Of a stretch of DNA of 64,000 nt, positions 54,052 through 62,749 are shown in pieces. Position numbers and translations under genes: made by a program. Source of the DNA: Mesorhizobium loti (GTDB taxonomy: Bacteria > Pseudomonadota > Alphaproteobacteria > Rhizobiales > Rhizobiaceae). Under the pieces are notes generated by a model. The model was not told the origin of the DNA, searched no databases, and saw nothing but the letters and a program-made list of their open reading frames with translations. Every line of letters starts with the position of its first letter. Position 1 is the stretch's first letter. Where the stretch lies: assembly GCA_002356515.1 (NCBI GenBank), contig AP017605.1, positions 558,001 to 622,000 on the forward strand. The letters are read 5' to 3'.

Positions 54052-54918
54052 TCAGCGCTCCGCGTCGTAATTGGTCATCACGGTGTAGAACACCCACGAC
54101 AACAACAGGATGATGAGGAAGTAGACCAGCGACATCGCGGCCGCCGGGCCAAGGTCGAACTGGCCGAGCGCCGTCTTGACGAGGTCGATCGACAGGAACG
54201 TCGTCGAATTGCCCGGACCGCCGCCGGTGACGACGAAGGGCTCGGTGTAGATCATGAAACTGTCCATGAAGCGCAGCAGAATGGCGATCAAAAGCACACG
54301 CTGCATCTTCGGCAGCTGGATGTAGCGGAACACCGCCCAGCGCGAGGCGCCGTCGATCTTGGCCGCCTGGTAGAAGGCATCGGGGATCGAGACCAGTCCG
54401 GCATAGCAGAGCAGCACGACGAGGCTGGTCCAGTGCCAGACATCCATTATGATGATCGTCACCCAGGCGTCGAACGGATCCTGCACGTAATTGTAGTCGA
54501 TGCCGATCGCGTTGAGGTAATAGCCCAGCAAGCCGATGTCGTTGCGTCCGAACACTTGCCAGATGGTGCCGACGACGTTCCACGGGATCAGCAGCGGCAG
54601 CGACATCAGCACCAGGCAGACCGGCACGCCCCAGCCCTTCTTCGGCATGTTAAGCGCGATGAAGATGCCGAGCGGCACCTCGATCGCCAGGATGATGAAG
54701 GAAAAGATCAGGTTGCGGACCATCGCTTCCCAGAAGCGGCTGGACGACAGCAGGTCCTCGAACCATTCGGTCCCGGCCCAGGTGAAGACATTGTTGCCGA
54801 ACGTGTCCTGCACCGAATAGTTGACGACCGTCATCAGCGGGATGACGGCGGTGAAGGCCACCAGCACCAGCACCGGCAGCACGAGGAACCAAGCCTTGTT
54901 GTTCCAGGTCTTGTCCAT
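54052..54918 (-). CDS. glpP: Glycerol ABC transporter permease GlpP
   Basis: 288 residues with six membrane segments, MalF-like. WFLVLPVLVLVAFTAVIPLMTVVNYSVQDTFGNNVFTW opens the protein. The EAA-type loop is GLVSIPDAFYQAAKIDGASRWAVFRYIQLPKM. Its ATG directly follows the glpT stop with no gap. It forms the heterodimeric channel with GlpQ. Confidence 0.93.
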   Translation of the reverse strand: MDKTWNNKAWFLVLPVLVLVAFTAVIPLMTVVNYSVQDTFGNNVFTWAGTEWFEDLLSSSRFWEAMVRNLIFSFIILAIEVPLGIFIALNMPKKGWGVPVCLVLMSLPLLIPWNVVGTIWQVFGRNDIGLLGYYLNAIGIDYNYVQDPFDAWVTIIIMDVWHWTSLVVLLCYAGLVSIPDAFYQAAKIDGASRWAVFRYIQLPKMQRVLLIAILLRFMDSFMIYTEPFVVTGGGPGNSTTFLSIDLVKTALGQFDLGPAAAMSLVYFLIILLLSWVFYTVMTNYDAER

Positions 54919-55986
54919 CTATGCCCCCATCTCGACGCGCCAGGAATTGGCATAGATGTTGATGCCGGCCGGATCGAACCGCACCTTTGGTTCGGCCGGC
55001 ACGGTCTCGTCCTCGCCGATCACCGCGGCGATGTCCCGACCTTCCAGCTTGGCGCGCACCACCTTGTGGCGGCCGACATCCTCGACCTTGCTGATCGAAA
55101 CGGCCATGCCGTCGCGGCCGAGCCGCACATATTCGGGACGGATACCGAGTTCGACGGCGCCGCCGGCGGCCTTGGGGGCGCCCGGCAATTCGATCCGCTG
55201 CGAGCCGAGCGTCGCCGTCTTGCCATCGATCGCCACCGGCATGACGTTCATGCCGGGCGAGCCGATGAAATAGCCAACAAAAGTATGGCGCGGACGCTCG
55301 AACAGCTCCGCCGGCGTGCCGATCTGCACGATGCCGCCATCATACATGACCACGACCTGGTCGGCGAAAGTCAGCGCCTCGGTCTGGTCGTGGGTGACAT
55401 AGACCATGGTATAGCCGAAGCGCCGGTGAAGCTGCTTCAACTGCGAACGCAGCACCCATTTCATGTGCGGGTCGATGACGGTCAGCGGCTCGTCGAACAG
55501 GATGGCGTTGACATCGGAGCGCACCAGGCCGCGGCCGAGCGAGATCTTCTGCTTCTGGTCGGCGGTCAGGCCCCTCGCCTTCTTCCTGGCCCAGGACGCG
55601 AGATCGATCATCTCCAGCGTCTCGCGCACCTTGCGGTCGACATCCGCCTCCGGCACGCCGCGATTGCGCAGCGGGAAGGCCAGATTGTCGTAGACGGTCA
55701 TGGTGTCGTAGATGACCGGGAACTGGAACACCTGCGCGATGTTGCGTTCCTGCGTCGACAGATTGGTCACGTCCCTCCCGTTGAACAGCAACTGGCCGTG
55801 CGAGGGATGCAGCAGTCCCGAAATGATGTTGAGCAGCGTGGTCTTGCCGCAGCCAGACGGCCCGAGCAACGCATAGGCGCCGCCATCCTCGAACGTGTGA
55901 TGCACTTCGCGCAGTGCGAAATCGGCATCCTTCTGCGGATTCGGCAGGTAGGAATGCCTGACATGGTTGACGTCGATGCGCGCCAT
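54919..55986 (-). CDS. glpT: Glycerol ABC transporter ATPase GlpT (degenerate signature motif)
   Basis: 355 residues: ATPase domain plus C-terminal TOBE region. Walker A is GPSGCGKTT, the Q-loop VFQFPVIYD, Walker B AILFDEPLTVID with the catalytic Glu, and the switch His is in VYVTHDQTEAL. The ABC signature expected as LSGGQ is LTADQ (RGLTADQKQKISLGRGL), losing both glycines. So its own Walker site is complete but it offers a poor signature to its partner. The start ARIDVNHVRHSYLPNPQKD is 10 bp after glpS. Confidence 0.93.
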   Translation of the reverse strand: MARIDVNHVRHSYLPNPQKDADFALREVHHTFEDGGAYALLGPSGCGKTTLLNIISGLLHPSHGQLLFNGRDVTNLSTQERNIAQVFQFPVIYDTMTVYDNLAFPLRNRGVPEADVDRKVRETLEMIDLASWARKKARGLTADQKQKISLGRGLVRSDVNAILFDEPLTVIDPHMKWVLRSQLKQLHRRFGYTMVYVTHDQTEALTFADQVVVMYDGGIVQIGTPAELFERPRHTFVGYFIGSPGMNVMPVAIDGKTATLGSQRIELPGAPKAAGGAVELGIRPEYVRLGRDGMAVSISKVEDVGRHKVVRAKLEGRDIAAVIGEDETVPAEPKVRFDPAGINIYANSWRVEMGA

Positions 55987-55996
55987 ATCGCCCTCC

Positions 55997-57076
55997 TCAA
56001 GCCGCCAGCTTCGGCGCGGTCACGGCACGGCCGTGCTGGTCGAAAACCATGATGTGACGCGGATCGATGAACACCTCGACCACTTCGTCGGTTTCGAAAT
56101 CCCTGATTCCATGGGTCAGCATGACCCAGCGCACATCGGCGAAATCGAGGTGGATGAAGCTCTCGGACCCGGTGATCTCGGTGATGGTCACCTTTGCCCG
56201 CACCGGCACGGCGCCGGTGTTGGGCCGCTCGAGCGACAGATGGTGCGGCTGAAAGCCGATCGTATAGTTGCCGTCGGCAATGCCGACGAGTTCGGACGGC
56301 ACCGGCAGCTTCACCCCGCCTTCGAGCAGGAAGTCGGCGCCCTTCTTGGCCAGCACGATGGTGTTGAGCGGCGGATCGGCGAAGGTCCTGGCCGTCACCA
56401 GGTCGACCGGCTTGCGGAAGACATCAATGGTCGGCCCGAACTGGGTGATGCGGCCTTCCGACAGCGTTGCCGTGTTGCCGCCGAGCAGCAGCGCCTCATG
56501 CGGTTCGGTCGTGGCATAGACGAAGATGGTGCCGGCGGCGGCGAAAATCCTCGGCAATTCGGCGCGCAGTTCCTCGCGCAATTTATAGTCGAGATTGGCG
56601 AGCGGCTCGTCGAGCAGCACAAGGCTGGCATTCTTGACGATGGCGCGCGCCAGTGCGGTGCGCTGCTGCTGGCCGCCGGACAGGCTGAGCGGCGTGCGGT
56701 CGAGATAGGGGGTCAGCTTGAGCAGCGCCGCGGCTTCGCGCACCTGGCTGTCGATCTTGGCCTGCTCGACCCCGGCGACCCTGAGCGGCGAAGCGATGTT
56801 CTCATAGACGGTCATCGCCGGATAGTTGATGAACTGCTGGTAGACCATGGCGATCTTGCGCTTCTGCACCGGCATGCCGGTCACATCATGGCCGTCGAAC
56901 CAGACCGAGCCGGAGGTCGGCACATCGAGGCCGGCCATCAGCCTCATCAGGCTGGTCTTGCCGGAAAGCGTCGGCCCGAGCAGAACGTTGAGCGAGCCAT
57001 GCTGAAGTGTCAGTGACACATCGTGTATGTGTTCGACCGCACCGACCGTCTTGGTGACGTTCCTCAGTTCCAGCAT
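55997..57076 (-). CDS. glpS: Glycerol ABC transporter ATPase GlpS (switch histidine replaced)
   Basis: 359 residues. Walker A is GPTLSGKTS, Q-loop VYQQFINYP, signature LSGGQQQRTALARA canonical, Walker B LVLLDEPLANLD. The switch segment usually T-H-D-Q/E is ATTEPHEAL: the histidine is Thr. TOBE-type C-terminal region from about 240. First of the six transport genes; glpD lies 41 bp upstream. See the finding on the composite ATP sites. Confidence 0.93.
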   Translation of the reverse strand: MLELRNVTKTVGAVEHIHDVSLTLQHGSLNVLLGPTLSGKTSLMRLMAGLDVPTSGSVWFDGHDVTGMPVQKRKIAMVYQQFINYPAMTVYENIASPLRVAGVEQAKIDSQVREAAALLKLTPYLDRTPLSLSGGQQQRTALARAIVKNASLVLLDEPLANLDYKLREELRAELPRIFAAAGTIFVYATTEPHEALLLGGNTATLSEGRITQFGPTIDVFRKPVDLVTARTFADPPLNTIVLAKKGADFLLEGGVKLPVPSELVGIADGNYTIGFQPHHLSLERPNTGAVPVRAKVTITEITGSESFIHLDFADVRWVMLTHGIRDFETDEVVEVFIDPRHIMVFDQHGRAVTAPKLAA

Positions 57077-57117
57077 GACGCCTCCTCCCAGGCTTGCAGC
57101 ATCAGCTCAAGACCTCT

Positions 57118-58644
57118 TCATTCGGCGGCCGCGACGTGCCGCCGGCTTATGCCGTGCATGAATTCATCGAGTGCCGCGACCTGCTCGCGGCTGAGATGCA
57201 GGCCGCGTTTGGTGCGGCGCCACAGCACGTCTTCCGCCGTGAGAGCCCATTCGTTTTCAACGAGATAGCGCACTTCGGCCTCATACAGATCGCCGCCGAA
57301 ATTACGGCCGAGCTCGGCATTCGACTTGGCAAGGCCAAGCAGAAGCTGAGCGCGCGTCCCGTAGAGCCGGGTCAGCCGGCGGGCGAGGCGCGCGTCGAGG
57401 AACGGATAGGCCGCCTTCAGCTTCGCCACCTGAGCATCGAACCCAGTCGCCGGGAAATCGCCGCCCGGCAGCGGCGCATCCGACGTCCACGGCTTGCCGC
57501 GCTTGCCGAGAAAACCTTCGATCTTCTCCAGCATCGATTCCGACAGCCGACGATAGGTGGTGATCTTGCCGCCGAAGGCATTGACGATCGGGGCAGCACC
57601 CTCACCGCCATCGGCCTTCAGCACATAGTCGCGTGTCGCTTCCTGCGCCTTGGAGGCGCCGTCATCATAGAGCGGACGCACCGCCGAATAGGTCCAGACG
57701 ATGTCGGAACGCTTGACGGGTTGCGCGAAATACTCGCTGGCCGCGGCGCAGAGATAATCGATCTCGGTGTCGCTGATCTTCACCTCGTGCGGATCGCCGG
57801 GATAATCCTGGTCGGTGGTGCCGATCAGCGTGAACTCGTCCTCATATGGAATGGCGAAGATGATGCGGCCATCCTTGTTCTGGAAGAAATAGGCGCGCGG
57901 ATCGTCGAATTTCTTGGCGATGACGATATGGCTGCCCTGCACCAGGCGGACATTGTGCACATCGTTCAGGCCGACGACGCCGGAGAGCACGTGGTCGACC
58001 CACGGCCCGGCGGCATTGACCAGCAGGCGCGCCTTGACCTCTTCGGTTTCGCCGCTCCGCAGGTTCTCGATCTTGATTGTCCAGAGGCCGTTTTCGCGGC
58101 GTGCGCCGACCACCTTCGTGCGCGTCCGGATCGTTGCGCCGCGGTCGGCGGCATCGCGTGCATTGAGCGCCACAAGGCGCGCATCGTTGACCCAGCCGTC
58201 GGAATATTCGAACGCCTTTTTGAACAACGGCTTCAAAGGCTTGCCCGCCGGGTCGCTTGCCATGTCGAGCGTCCTGGTCGCCGGCAGCAATTTGCGCCCG
58301 CCAATGTGGTCGTAAAGGAACAGGCCGAGCCTGATCAGCCAGGCCGGACGCAGGCCCTTGGCATAGGGCAGCACGAAGCGCATCGGCCAGATGATATGCG
58401 GCGCGTTCTTCCACAGAACCTCGCGCTCCATCAGCGCCTCGCGCACCAGGCGGAATTCGTAGAACTCAAGATAGCGCAGGCCGCCATGGATCAGCTTGGT
58501 CGATCCGGAGGAGGTTCCGCTGGCGAGATCGTTCATCTCGGCGAGAAAAACCGAAAACCCGCGCCCAACGGCATCGCGGGCGATGCCGCAACCGTTGATA
58601 CCGCCACCTATGACGAAAATGTCCCGGACTGAAGACGTGTCCAC
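57118..58644 (-). CDS. glpD: Glycerol-3-phosphate dehydrogenase (aerobic, FAD)
   Basis: 508 residues. The dinucleotide fold DIFVIGGGINGCGIARDAVGRGFSVFLAE and the signature TSSGSTKLIHGGLRYLE are GlpD hallmarks; INAFGGKITTYRRLSESM is the late motif. It oxidises glycerol-3-phosphate to dihydroxyacetone phosphate, passing electrons to quinone at the inner membrane. The GTG at 58644 follows GGAGGAG. Three CGAA repeats with 11-bp spacing upstream are a candidate GlpR operator. Confidence 0.97.
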   Translation of the reverse strand: MDTSSVRDIFVIGGGINGCGIARDAVGRGFSVFLAEMNDLASGTSSGSTKLIHGGLRYLEFYEFRLVREALMEREVLWKNAPHIIWPMRFVLPYAKGLRPAWLIRLGLFLYDHIGGRKLLPATRTLDMASDPAGKPLKPLFKKAFEYSDGWVNDARLVALNARDAADRGATIRTRTKVVGARRENGLWTIKIENLRSGETEEVKARLLVNAAGPWVDHVLSGVVGLNDVHNVRLVQGSHIVIAKKFDDPRAYFFQNKDGRIIFAIPYEDEFTLIGTTDQDYPGDPHEVKISDTEIDYLCAAASEYFAQPVKRSDIVWTYSAVRPLYDDGASKAQEATRDYVLKADGGEGAAPIVNAFGGKITTYRRLSESMLEKIEGFLGKRGKPWTSDAPLPGGDFPATGFDAQVAKLKAAYPFLDARLARRLTRLYGTRAQLLLGLAKSNAELGRNFGGDLYEAEVRYLVENEWALTAEDVLWRRTKRGLHLSREQVAALDEFMHGISRRHVAAAE

Positions 58645-58706
58645 TTAACTCCTCCACGATTTCGCATTGCACCATTTTTGGTCTTTTGCGAAACCGTGTC
58701 GGAATT

Positions 58707-58740
58707 ATTTCGAACTCATAACGAATGTCAAACGAAATAT
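58707..58740 (-). promoter_or_regulatory. Putative GlpR operator upstream of glpD
   Basis: CGAA occurs at 58711, 58722 and 58733, exactly 11 bp apart, within ATTTCGAACTCATAACGAAT and the following TGTCAAACGAAATAT. DeoR-family repressors often bind such phased short repeats. It lies 63-96 bases before the glpD start and downstream of the glpR stop. Confidence 0.5.
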
Positions 58741-58771
58741 CGCAGGCCCGTGAGACGATCGTGAAAAGGCC

Positions 58772-59539
58772 TCATCCCAGCGAGGTCTCGATCAGCTGAA
58801 CCTCGGCCTCCTGGCAGATCTTGCGCACCGAGGGGATGTCGCAGCGGTCGGTGATAAAGGTGTTGACCTGCGACAGGTGACCGATGCGCACCGGCGCCGT
58901 GCGCTCGAACTTGGTCTGATCGGAGACCAGAATCACATGCCTGGCATTGGCGATGATCGCCTGCGCCACCTTGACCTCGCGAAAATCGAAGTCGAGCAAG
59001 GCGCCGTCATGGTCGATGGCCGAAGCGCCGATAACGGCGTAGTCGACCTTGAACTGCCTGATGAAATCGACCGCCGCCTCGCCGACGACGCCGCCGTCCG
59101 AACCTCGCACCACCCCGCCCGCGATCACCACCTCGATCGATGGATAGATGCGCATCCTATTGGCAACATTGATATTATTGGTGATGACCATCAGGCCGTT
59201 GTGGTCGAGCAGCGCCTTGCTGACCGCCTCCGTCGTGGTGCCGATGTTGATGAACAGCGAGGCGTTGTCCGGGATCAGCCTGGCCGCCGCGCGGCCAATC
59301 GCTTCCTTCTCGTCCGCGGCGATCTTGCGCCTGGCCTCATACTCCATGTTCTCGATACCGGACGGGAACAATGCTCCGCCATGGATGCGCGAAAGCAGCC
59401 GCTGGTCGCAGAGATCGTTGAGATCCTTGCGGATGGTCTGCGGCGTCACGTTGAAATGTGTGGCCAGATCGTCGACCAGCACGCGGCCATGGTCCTTGGC
59501 CATCTGGATGATCTCGGCATGGCGCGGCGACAGATACAT
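58772..59539 (-). CDS. glpR: DeoR family transcriptional regulator GlpR
   Basis: 255 residues. The N-terminal HTH is RHAEIIQMAKDHGRVLVDDLATHFNVTPQTIRKDLNDLCDQ, followed by LLSRIHGGALFPSG. The sugar-phosphate sensor domain has SLFINIGTTTEAVSKAL, VVIAGGVVRGSDGGVVGEAA and VDYAVIGASAIDHDGALLDFDF. It should repress the glp genes until glycerol-3-phosphate accumulates. The start follows GGGAGC. The upstream 17 in-frame codons overlap candidate operators and are not used. It precedes glpD by 127 bp. Confidence 0.94.
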   Translation of the reverse strand: MYLSPRHAEIIQMAKDHGRVLVDDLATHFNVTPQTIRKDLNDLCDQRLLSRIHGGALFPSGIENMEYEARRKIAADEKEAIGRAAARLIPDNASLFINIGTTTEAVSKALLDHNGLMVITNNINVANRMRIYPSIEVVIAGGVVRGSDGGVVGEAAVDFIRQFKVDYAVIGASAIDHDGALLDFDFREVKVAQAIIANARHVILVSDQTKFERTAPVRIGHLSQVNTFITDRCDIPSVRKICQEAEVQLIETSLG

Positions 59540-59551
59540 TGCAAGCTCCCG

Positions 59552-59586
59552 TTTTTCGTTTTTCTTGTCTATAGCTGAAAACGAAA
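59552..59586 (-). promoter_or_regulatory. Putative GlpR autoregulatory site
   Basis: On the minus strand CTTTCGTTTTC is followed after 13 bases by AAAAACGAAAAAC, an inverted repeat TTTCGTTTT/AAAACGAAA. It lies 13-47 bases before the glpR ATG. The TTCG/CGAA core is shared with the site before glpD. Confidence 0.4.
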
Positions 59587-59665
59587 GCAATGAAAAGGTA
59601 TAAGCCGGCTAAGGGAAATCACCTGATTGCAAAGGAAAACTCCTGCGCAATCCAATATTGGCCTT

Positions 59666-61078
59666 TCAGACCATGCTGCGCGCGATTTCGGTGATGACCG
59701 CAAAAGCCGTATCAACATCGCTTGCCGTCGCTTCGAACTGGCCGACCTGGAAGCGGATGGCCGCCTGCCCGTCGACCCTCGTCTGCGTCAGGTAAATGCG
59801 GCCATCGTCGTTGATCGCATTGACCAGCCGCAGATTGTGAGCGTCGGCATCAGCGCTTGAGGCCGACTTGTGCCGGAACGAAAACAGCGACAGCATCGGT
59901 TCGCTGACGATCTCGAAATCGGGCTCCTCGGCCAGTCGCGCGGCAAGGCCTTCGCTCCAGGCGACATGGTTGCGGATCATCGCTCGCAGGTTCTCCAGCC
60001 CGTGGGCGCGCAGCAGGAACCACAGTTTGAGCGCCCGGAAGCGGCGGCCGAGCGGCACCGACCATTCGGAATAATTGATGATGCCGTCATGACCGTGGGT
60101 TTTCAGATAGTCCGGCTTGATCGCCAGCGTCCTGACATGGCTTTCGGGGTCGCGCAGGAACTGGATCGAGCAATCGAACTGCGCGCCCAGCCATTTGTGC
60201 GGATTGAAGACGATCGAATCGGCGCCTTCGACGCCAGTCCAGAAATGCCGGTATTCCGGGCAGATCATCGCCGACCCGGCCCACGCCGCATCGACATGGA
60301 GGTAGAGCCTATGCCGCTTGGCGACCGCGGCGACCGCCGCGATGTCATCCGTGCCGCCCGTGCTGGTGCCACCGACGCAAGCGATGATGCCCGCCGGCAG
60401 CATGCCGGCTTGCCGGTCGGCCATGATGGCTGCTTCCAGGGCAGCGGTGTCCATGGCACGAAAGCGGCCGGAGACCGGAATGCGCACCAGATTGTCCTCG
60501 CCGATGCCCGAGACCCAGATCGCCCGGTCGATCGACGTGTGCACCTGATCCGAGGAATAGATGCGCAACCGCCCCTGCCCGGCCATGCCCTTTTTGTTGC
60601 CTTGCCAGTCCAGCGCACGCTCGCGCATGGTCAGCACGGCGTTGAGAGTCGCCGATGATGCCGAATCCTGGATCACGCCGGAAAACCCGTCAGGCAGGCC
60701 GAGCGCCTGCCGCATCCAGTCGACGGTGCGCGTCTCAAGTTCGGTCGCCGCCGGCGACGTTTGCCAAAGCATGCATTGCGCGGCCATTGCCGAGACCAGA
60801 TACTCTGCCACCACGGAGACCGGCGCCGCATTGGCCGGGAAATAGGCGAAGAAGCGTGGGTGCTGCCAATGCGTCATCCCCGGCACGATCTTCTCTTCGA
60901 AGTCGGCAAAGATCCTGTCCATCGGTTCGGCGTCTTCGGGCGGCGAGGCCTCTATGCTCCTGAAAATGTCACCCGGTTCGACCAGCGGCCGCACCGGCCG
61001 CTCGCGCAAAGTGTCGCGATAGTCAGCGCCCCAGTCGGCGGCACGCTGCGACCATTGCCGGAACTCGTTGTTGTCCAT
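59666..61078 (-). CDS. Group II pyridoxal-phosphate decarboxylase (aromatic-amino-acid type)
   Basis: 470 residues. The PLP lysine is in SIVFNPHKWLGAQFDC, and the cofactor Asp is in LYLHVDAAWAGSAMI. RFFAYFPANAAPVSVVAEYL and GVIQDSASSATLNAVLTMRERAL are typical of DOPA/tyrosine/tryptophan decarboxylases. The ATG at 61078 follows GGGAGGACAGG. Substrate cannot be assigned from sequence alone; an aromatic amine product is likely by family. It stands alone between glpR and the Anbu cluster. Confidence 0.92.
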   Translation of the reverse strand: MDNNEFRQWSQRAADWGADYRDTLRERPVRPLVEPGDIFRSIEASPPEDAEPMDRIFADFEEKIVPGMTHWQHPRFFAYFPANAAPVSVVAEYLVSAMAAQCMLWQTSPAATELETRTVDWMRQALGLPDGFSGVIQDSASSATLNAVLTMRERALDWQGNKKGMAGQGRLRIYSSDQVHTSIDRAIWVSGIGEDNLVRIPVSGRFRAMDTAALEAAIMADRQAGMLPAGIIACVGGTSTGGTDDIAAVAAVAKRHRLYLHVDAAWAGSAMICPEYRHFWTGVEGADSIVFNPHKWLGAQFDCSIQFLRDPESHVRTLAIKPDYLKTHGHDGIINYSEWSVPLGRRFRALKLWFLLRAHGLENLRAMIRNHVAWSEGLAARLAEEPDFEIVSEPMLSLFSFRHKSASSADADAHNLRLVNAINDDGRIYLTQTRVDGQAAIRFQVGQFEATASDVDTAFAVITEIARSMV

Positions 61079-61188
61079 CCTGTCCTCCCGACACGATCGC
61101 AATGCCGGCGCGCTTCGCCCGGCTCTCAAATTCCATAAATAATTAACATGTGAAATACATGCAAGCGCCAGCAGCTGCCGTCCGCGCC

Positions 61189-61920
61189 CTACCCCGGAAA
61201 ATCTGGCAGGCTGGCAAAAGCCGCCTTCAGCGCATTCGACCAGCCATCGGAGATCGTGCGGTAATACTGGTCGTCCTGGCCGATGCGCTTCTTCAGGCCG
61301 ACCTTGAAAGAATCTTTTTCCATGAACAGCAGATCGAGCGGTAGGCCGACCGACAGGTTCGACTTGAGCGTCGAATCGAACGACACCAGCAGTAGCTTCA
61401 CCGTCTCGGCCAGGCTCATCGTGCGCTCATAGGCGCGGATGATGATCGGCTTGCCGTATTTGGTCTCGCCGATCTGGAAGAATGGCGTGTCGTCGGTCGA
61501 TTCGATGAAATTGCCCTCGGGATAGATCATGAACAGCCGCGGCGGACTGCCCTTGATCTGCCCGCCGAGGATGAAGGAGGCGTTGAAATAGGAATCGGCC
61601 TTCTCGCCGGCGGGAGACGCCTGTGCGATCACCTCTTTCACCGTATCGCCGACCAGCCGCACCGTCTGGTACATGGATGGCGTTTCGAGCAGCTTCTCGT
61701 GGCGGTCGGTCACTGCCTTGGTGCGTTCGTCAAGCAGGCTGACCACGGCCTGCGTGGTCGCCAGATTGCCGGCCGACATCAAGACGATAACGCGCTCGCC
61801 GGGCTGCTCCCAGACATGCATCTTCTTGAAGGTCGAGATCGAATCCATGCCGGCATTGGTGCGCGTGTCCGACATGAACACGAGCCCGCGATCGATCTTC
61901 AAGCCGACGCAATAGGTCAT
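61189..61920 (-). CDS. Anbu (ancestral beta-subunit, proteasome-type protease)
   Basis: 243 residues with the proteasome beta fold. MTYCVGLKIDRGLVFMSDTRTNAG places Thr2 as the presumed N-terminal nucleophile after Met removal. VIVLMSAGNLATTQAVVSLL and SFILGGQIKGSPPRLFMIYPEGNF follow the family. The gene is first downstream of a transglutaminase/alpha-E/ATP-grasp set, the conserved Anbu gene cluster. Anbu from other bacteria forms open helical or ring assemblies with little measured peptidase activity. Confidence 0.92.
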   Translation of the reverse strand: MTYCVGLKIDRGLVFMSDTRTNAGMDSISTFKKMHVWEQPGERVIVLMSAGNLATTQAVVSLLDERTKAVTDRHEKLLETPSMYQTVRLVGDTVKEVIAQASPAGEKADSYFNASFILGGQIKGSPPRLFMIYPEGNFIESTDDTPFFQIGETKYGKPIIIRAYERTMSLAETVKLLLVSFDSTLKSNLSVGLPLDLLFMEKDSFKVGLKKRIGQDDQYYRTISDGWSNALKAAFASLPDFPG

Positions 61921-61950
61921 GGAATCTCTTTTGGCACTAATCCTTGCGGA

Positions 61951-62742
61951 TTACTGCTCTACCGTGACGGTGACCGCAAGCCGTTCTTCCGCCTGTCCCA
62001 GTCGAATTCCCGACACCGGCGAGGCGTCGCGGTAGTCGCGGCCGGTGGCCACCTTCACATAGCGTTCGTCGGGAGAAATACCGTTGGCGGGATCAAAGGC
62101 AACCCAGCCGAGGCCCGGAACATGCGCTTCAGCCCAGGCATGGCTTGCCGCCTGCTCGACGGCATCCATCATCAGATAGCCGCTGATGTAGCGCGACGGA
62201 AATCCCATGGCGCGCGCAGCGGCGGCAAAGATGTGGCTATGGTCCTGGCAAACCCCGGTTTTCAACGCCAGAGCCTCTTCGGCCGGGGTCGTCGCATTGG
62301 TGGTGCCCGGCGTATAGGCGACACGCTCGCCGATCATGGCCATCAGCCGGTGCAGCCTTTCGATATCGGTGCCCGTGCCCACCGCCTCGGCAAGATCACG
62401 GATGCCGCTGCCTATGGTGGTCAGCTGTGTCTCCTGCGCGAACAACCACAGCGGCGCGAAGCCCTGATGTGGCCCGCAAACGCCTGTTGTGTCGCGCGTC
62501 ACCACTTCGCCCGATGCCTCGACCGTGATGAAGTCGTGGTCGCCCTCGACGCTCAGCAGTCTTGTGTCGTTGCCGTAATGGTCGGTAAACCGCACTTCCT
62601 CGCGCGCGCCTTCGACTTTCAGCGCCCAGGACAGCACCGTCTGTGTCTGCCCGCTCACCGGCAACAGCCGTAGCCGCTGCAGCAGATATTGCACCGGTGC
62701 GTCGTAACGGTATTCGGTCCGGTGCGTGATCTTGAGTCGCAT
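61951..62742 (-). CDS. Transglutaminase-like cysteine protease family protein
   Basis: 263 residues. The N-terminal beta domain opens MRLKITHRTEYRYDAPVQYLLQRLRLLP. The catalytic triad is Cys in KTGVCQDHSHIFAAAARAMG, His in ASHAWAEAHVPGLGW and Asp in VAFDPANG. The start follows GAGGG. It ends 30 bp before the Anbu start and begins 7 bp after the alpha-E gene. A role in peptide or isopeptide chemistry of the cluster is inferred. Confidence 0.94.
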   Translation of the reverse strand: MRLKITHRTEYRYDAPVQYLLQRLRLLPVSGQTQTVLSWALKVEGAREEVRFTDHYGNDTRLLSVEGDHDFITVEASGEVVTRDTTGVCGPHQGFAPLWLFAQETQLTTIGSGIRDLAEAVGTGTDIERLHRLMAMIGERVAYTPGTTNATTPAEEALALKTGVCQDHSHIFAAAARAMGFPSRYISGYLMMDAVEQAASHAWAEAHVPGLGWVAFDPANGISPDERYVKVATGRDYRDASPVSGIRLGQAEERLAVTVTVEQ

Positions 62743-62749
62743 GGAGCCC

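Noticed and set aside
53947..56052. Very long open frame (701 codons) on the plus strand
   Set aside because: It is the complement of glpQ, glpP and glpT; its Arg/His/Asp-rich composition is typical of a GC-rich shadow frame.
57094..58632. 512-codon plus-strand frame opposite glpD
   Set aside because: Shadow of glpD, which has all family motifs.
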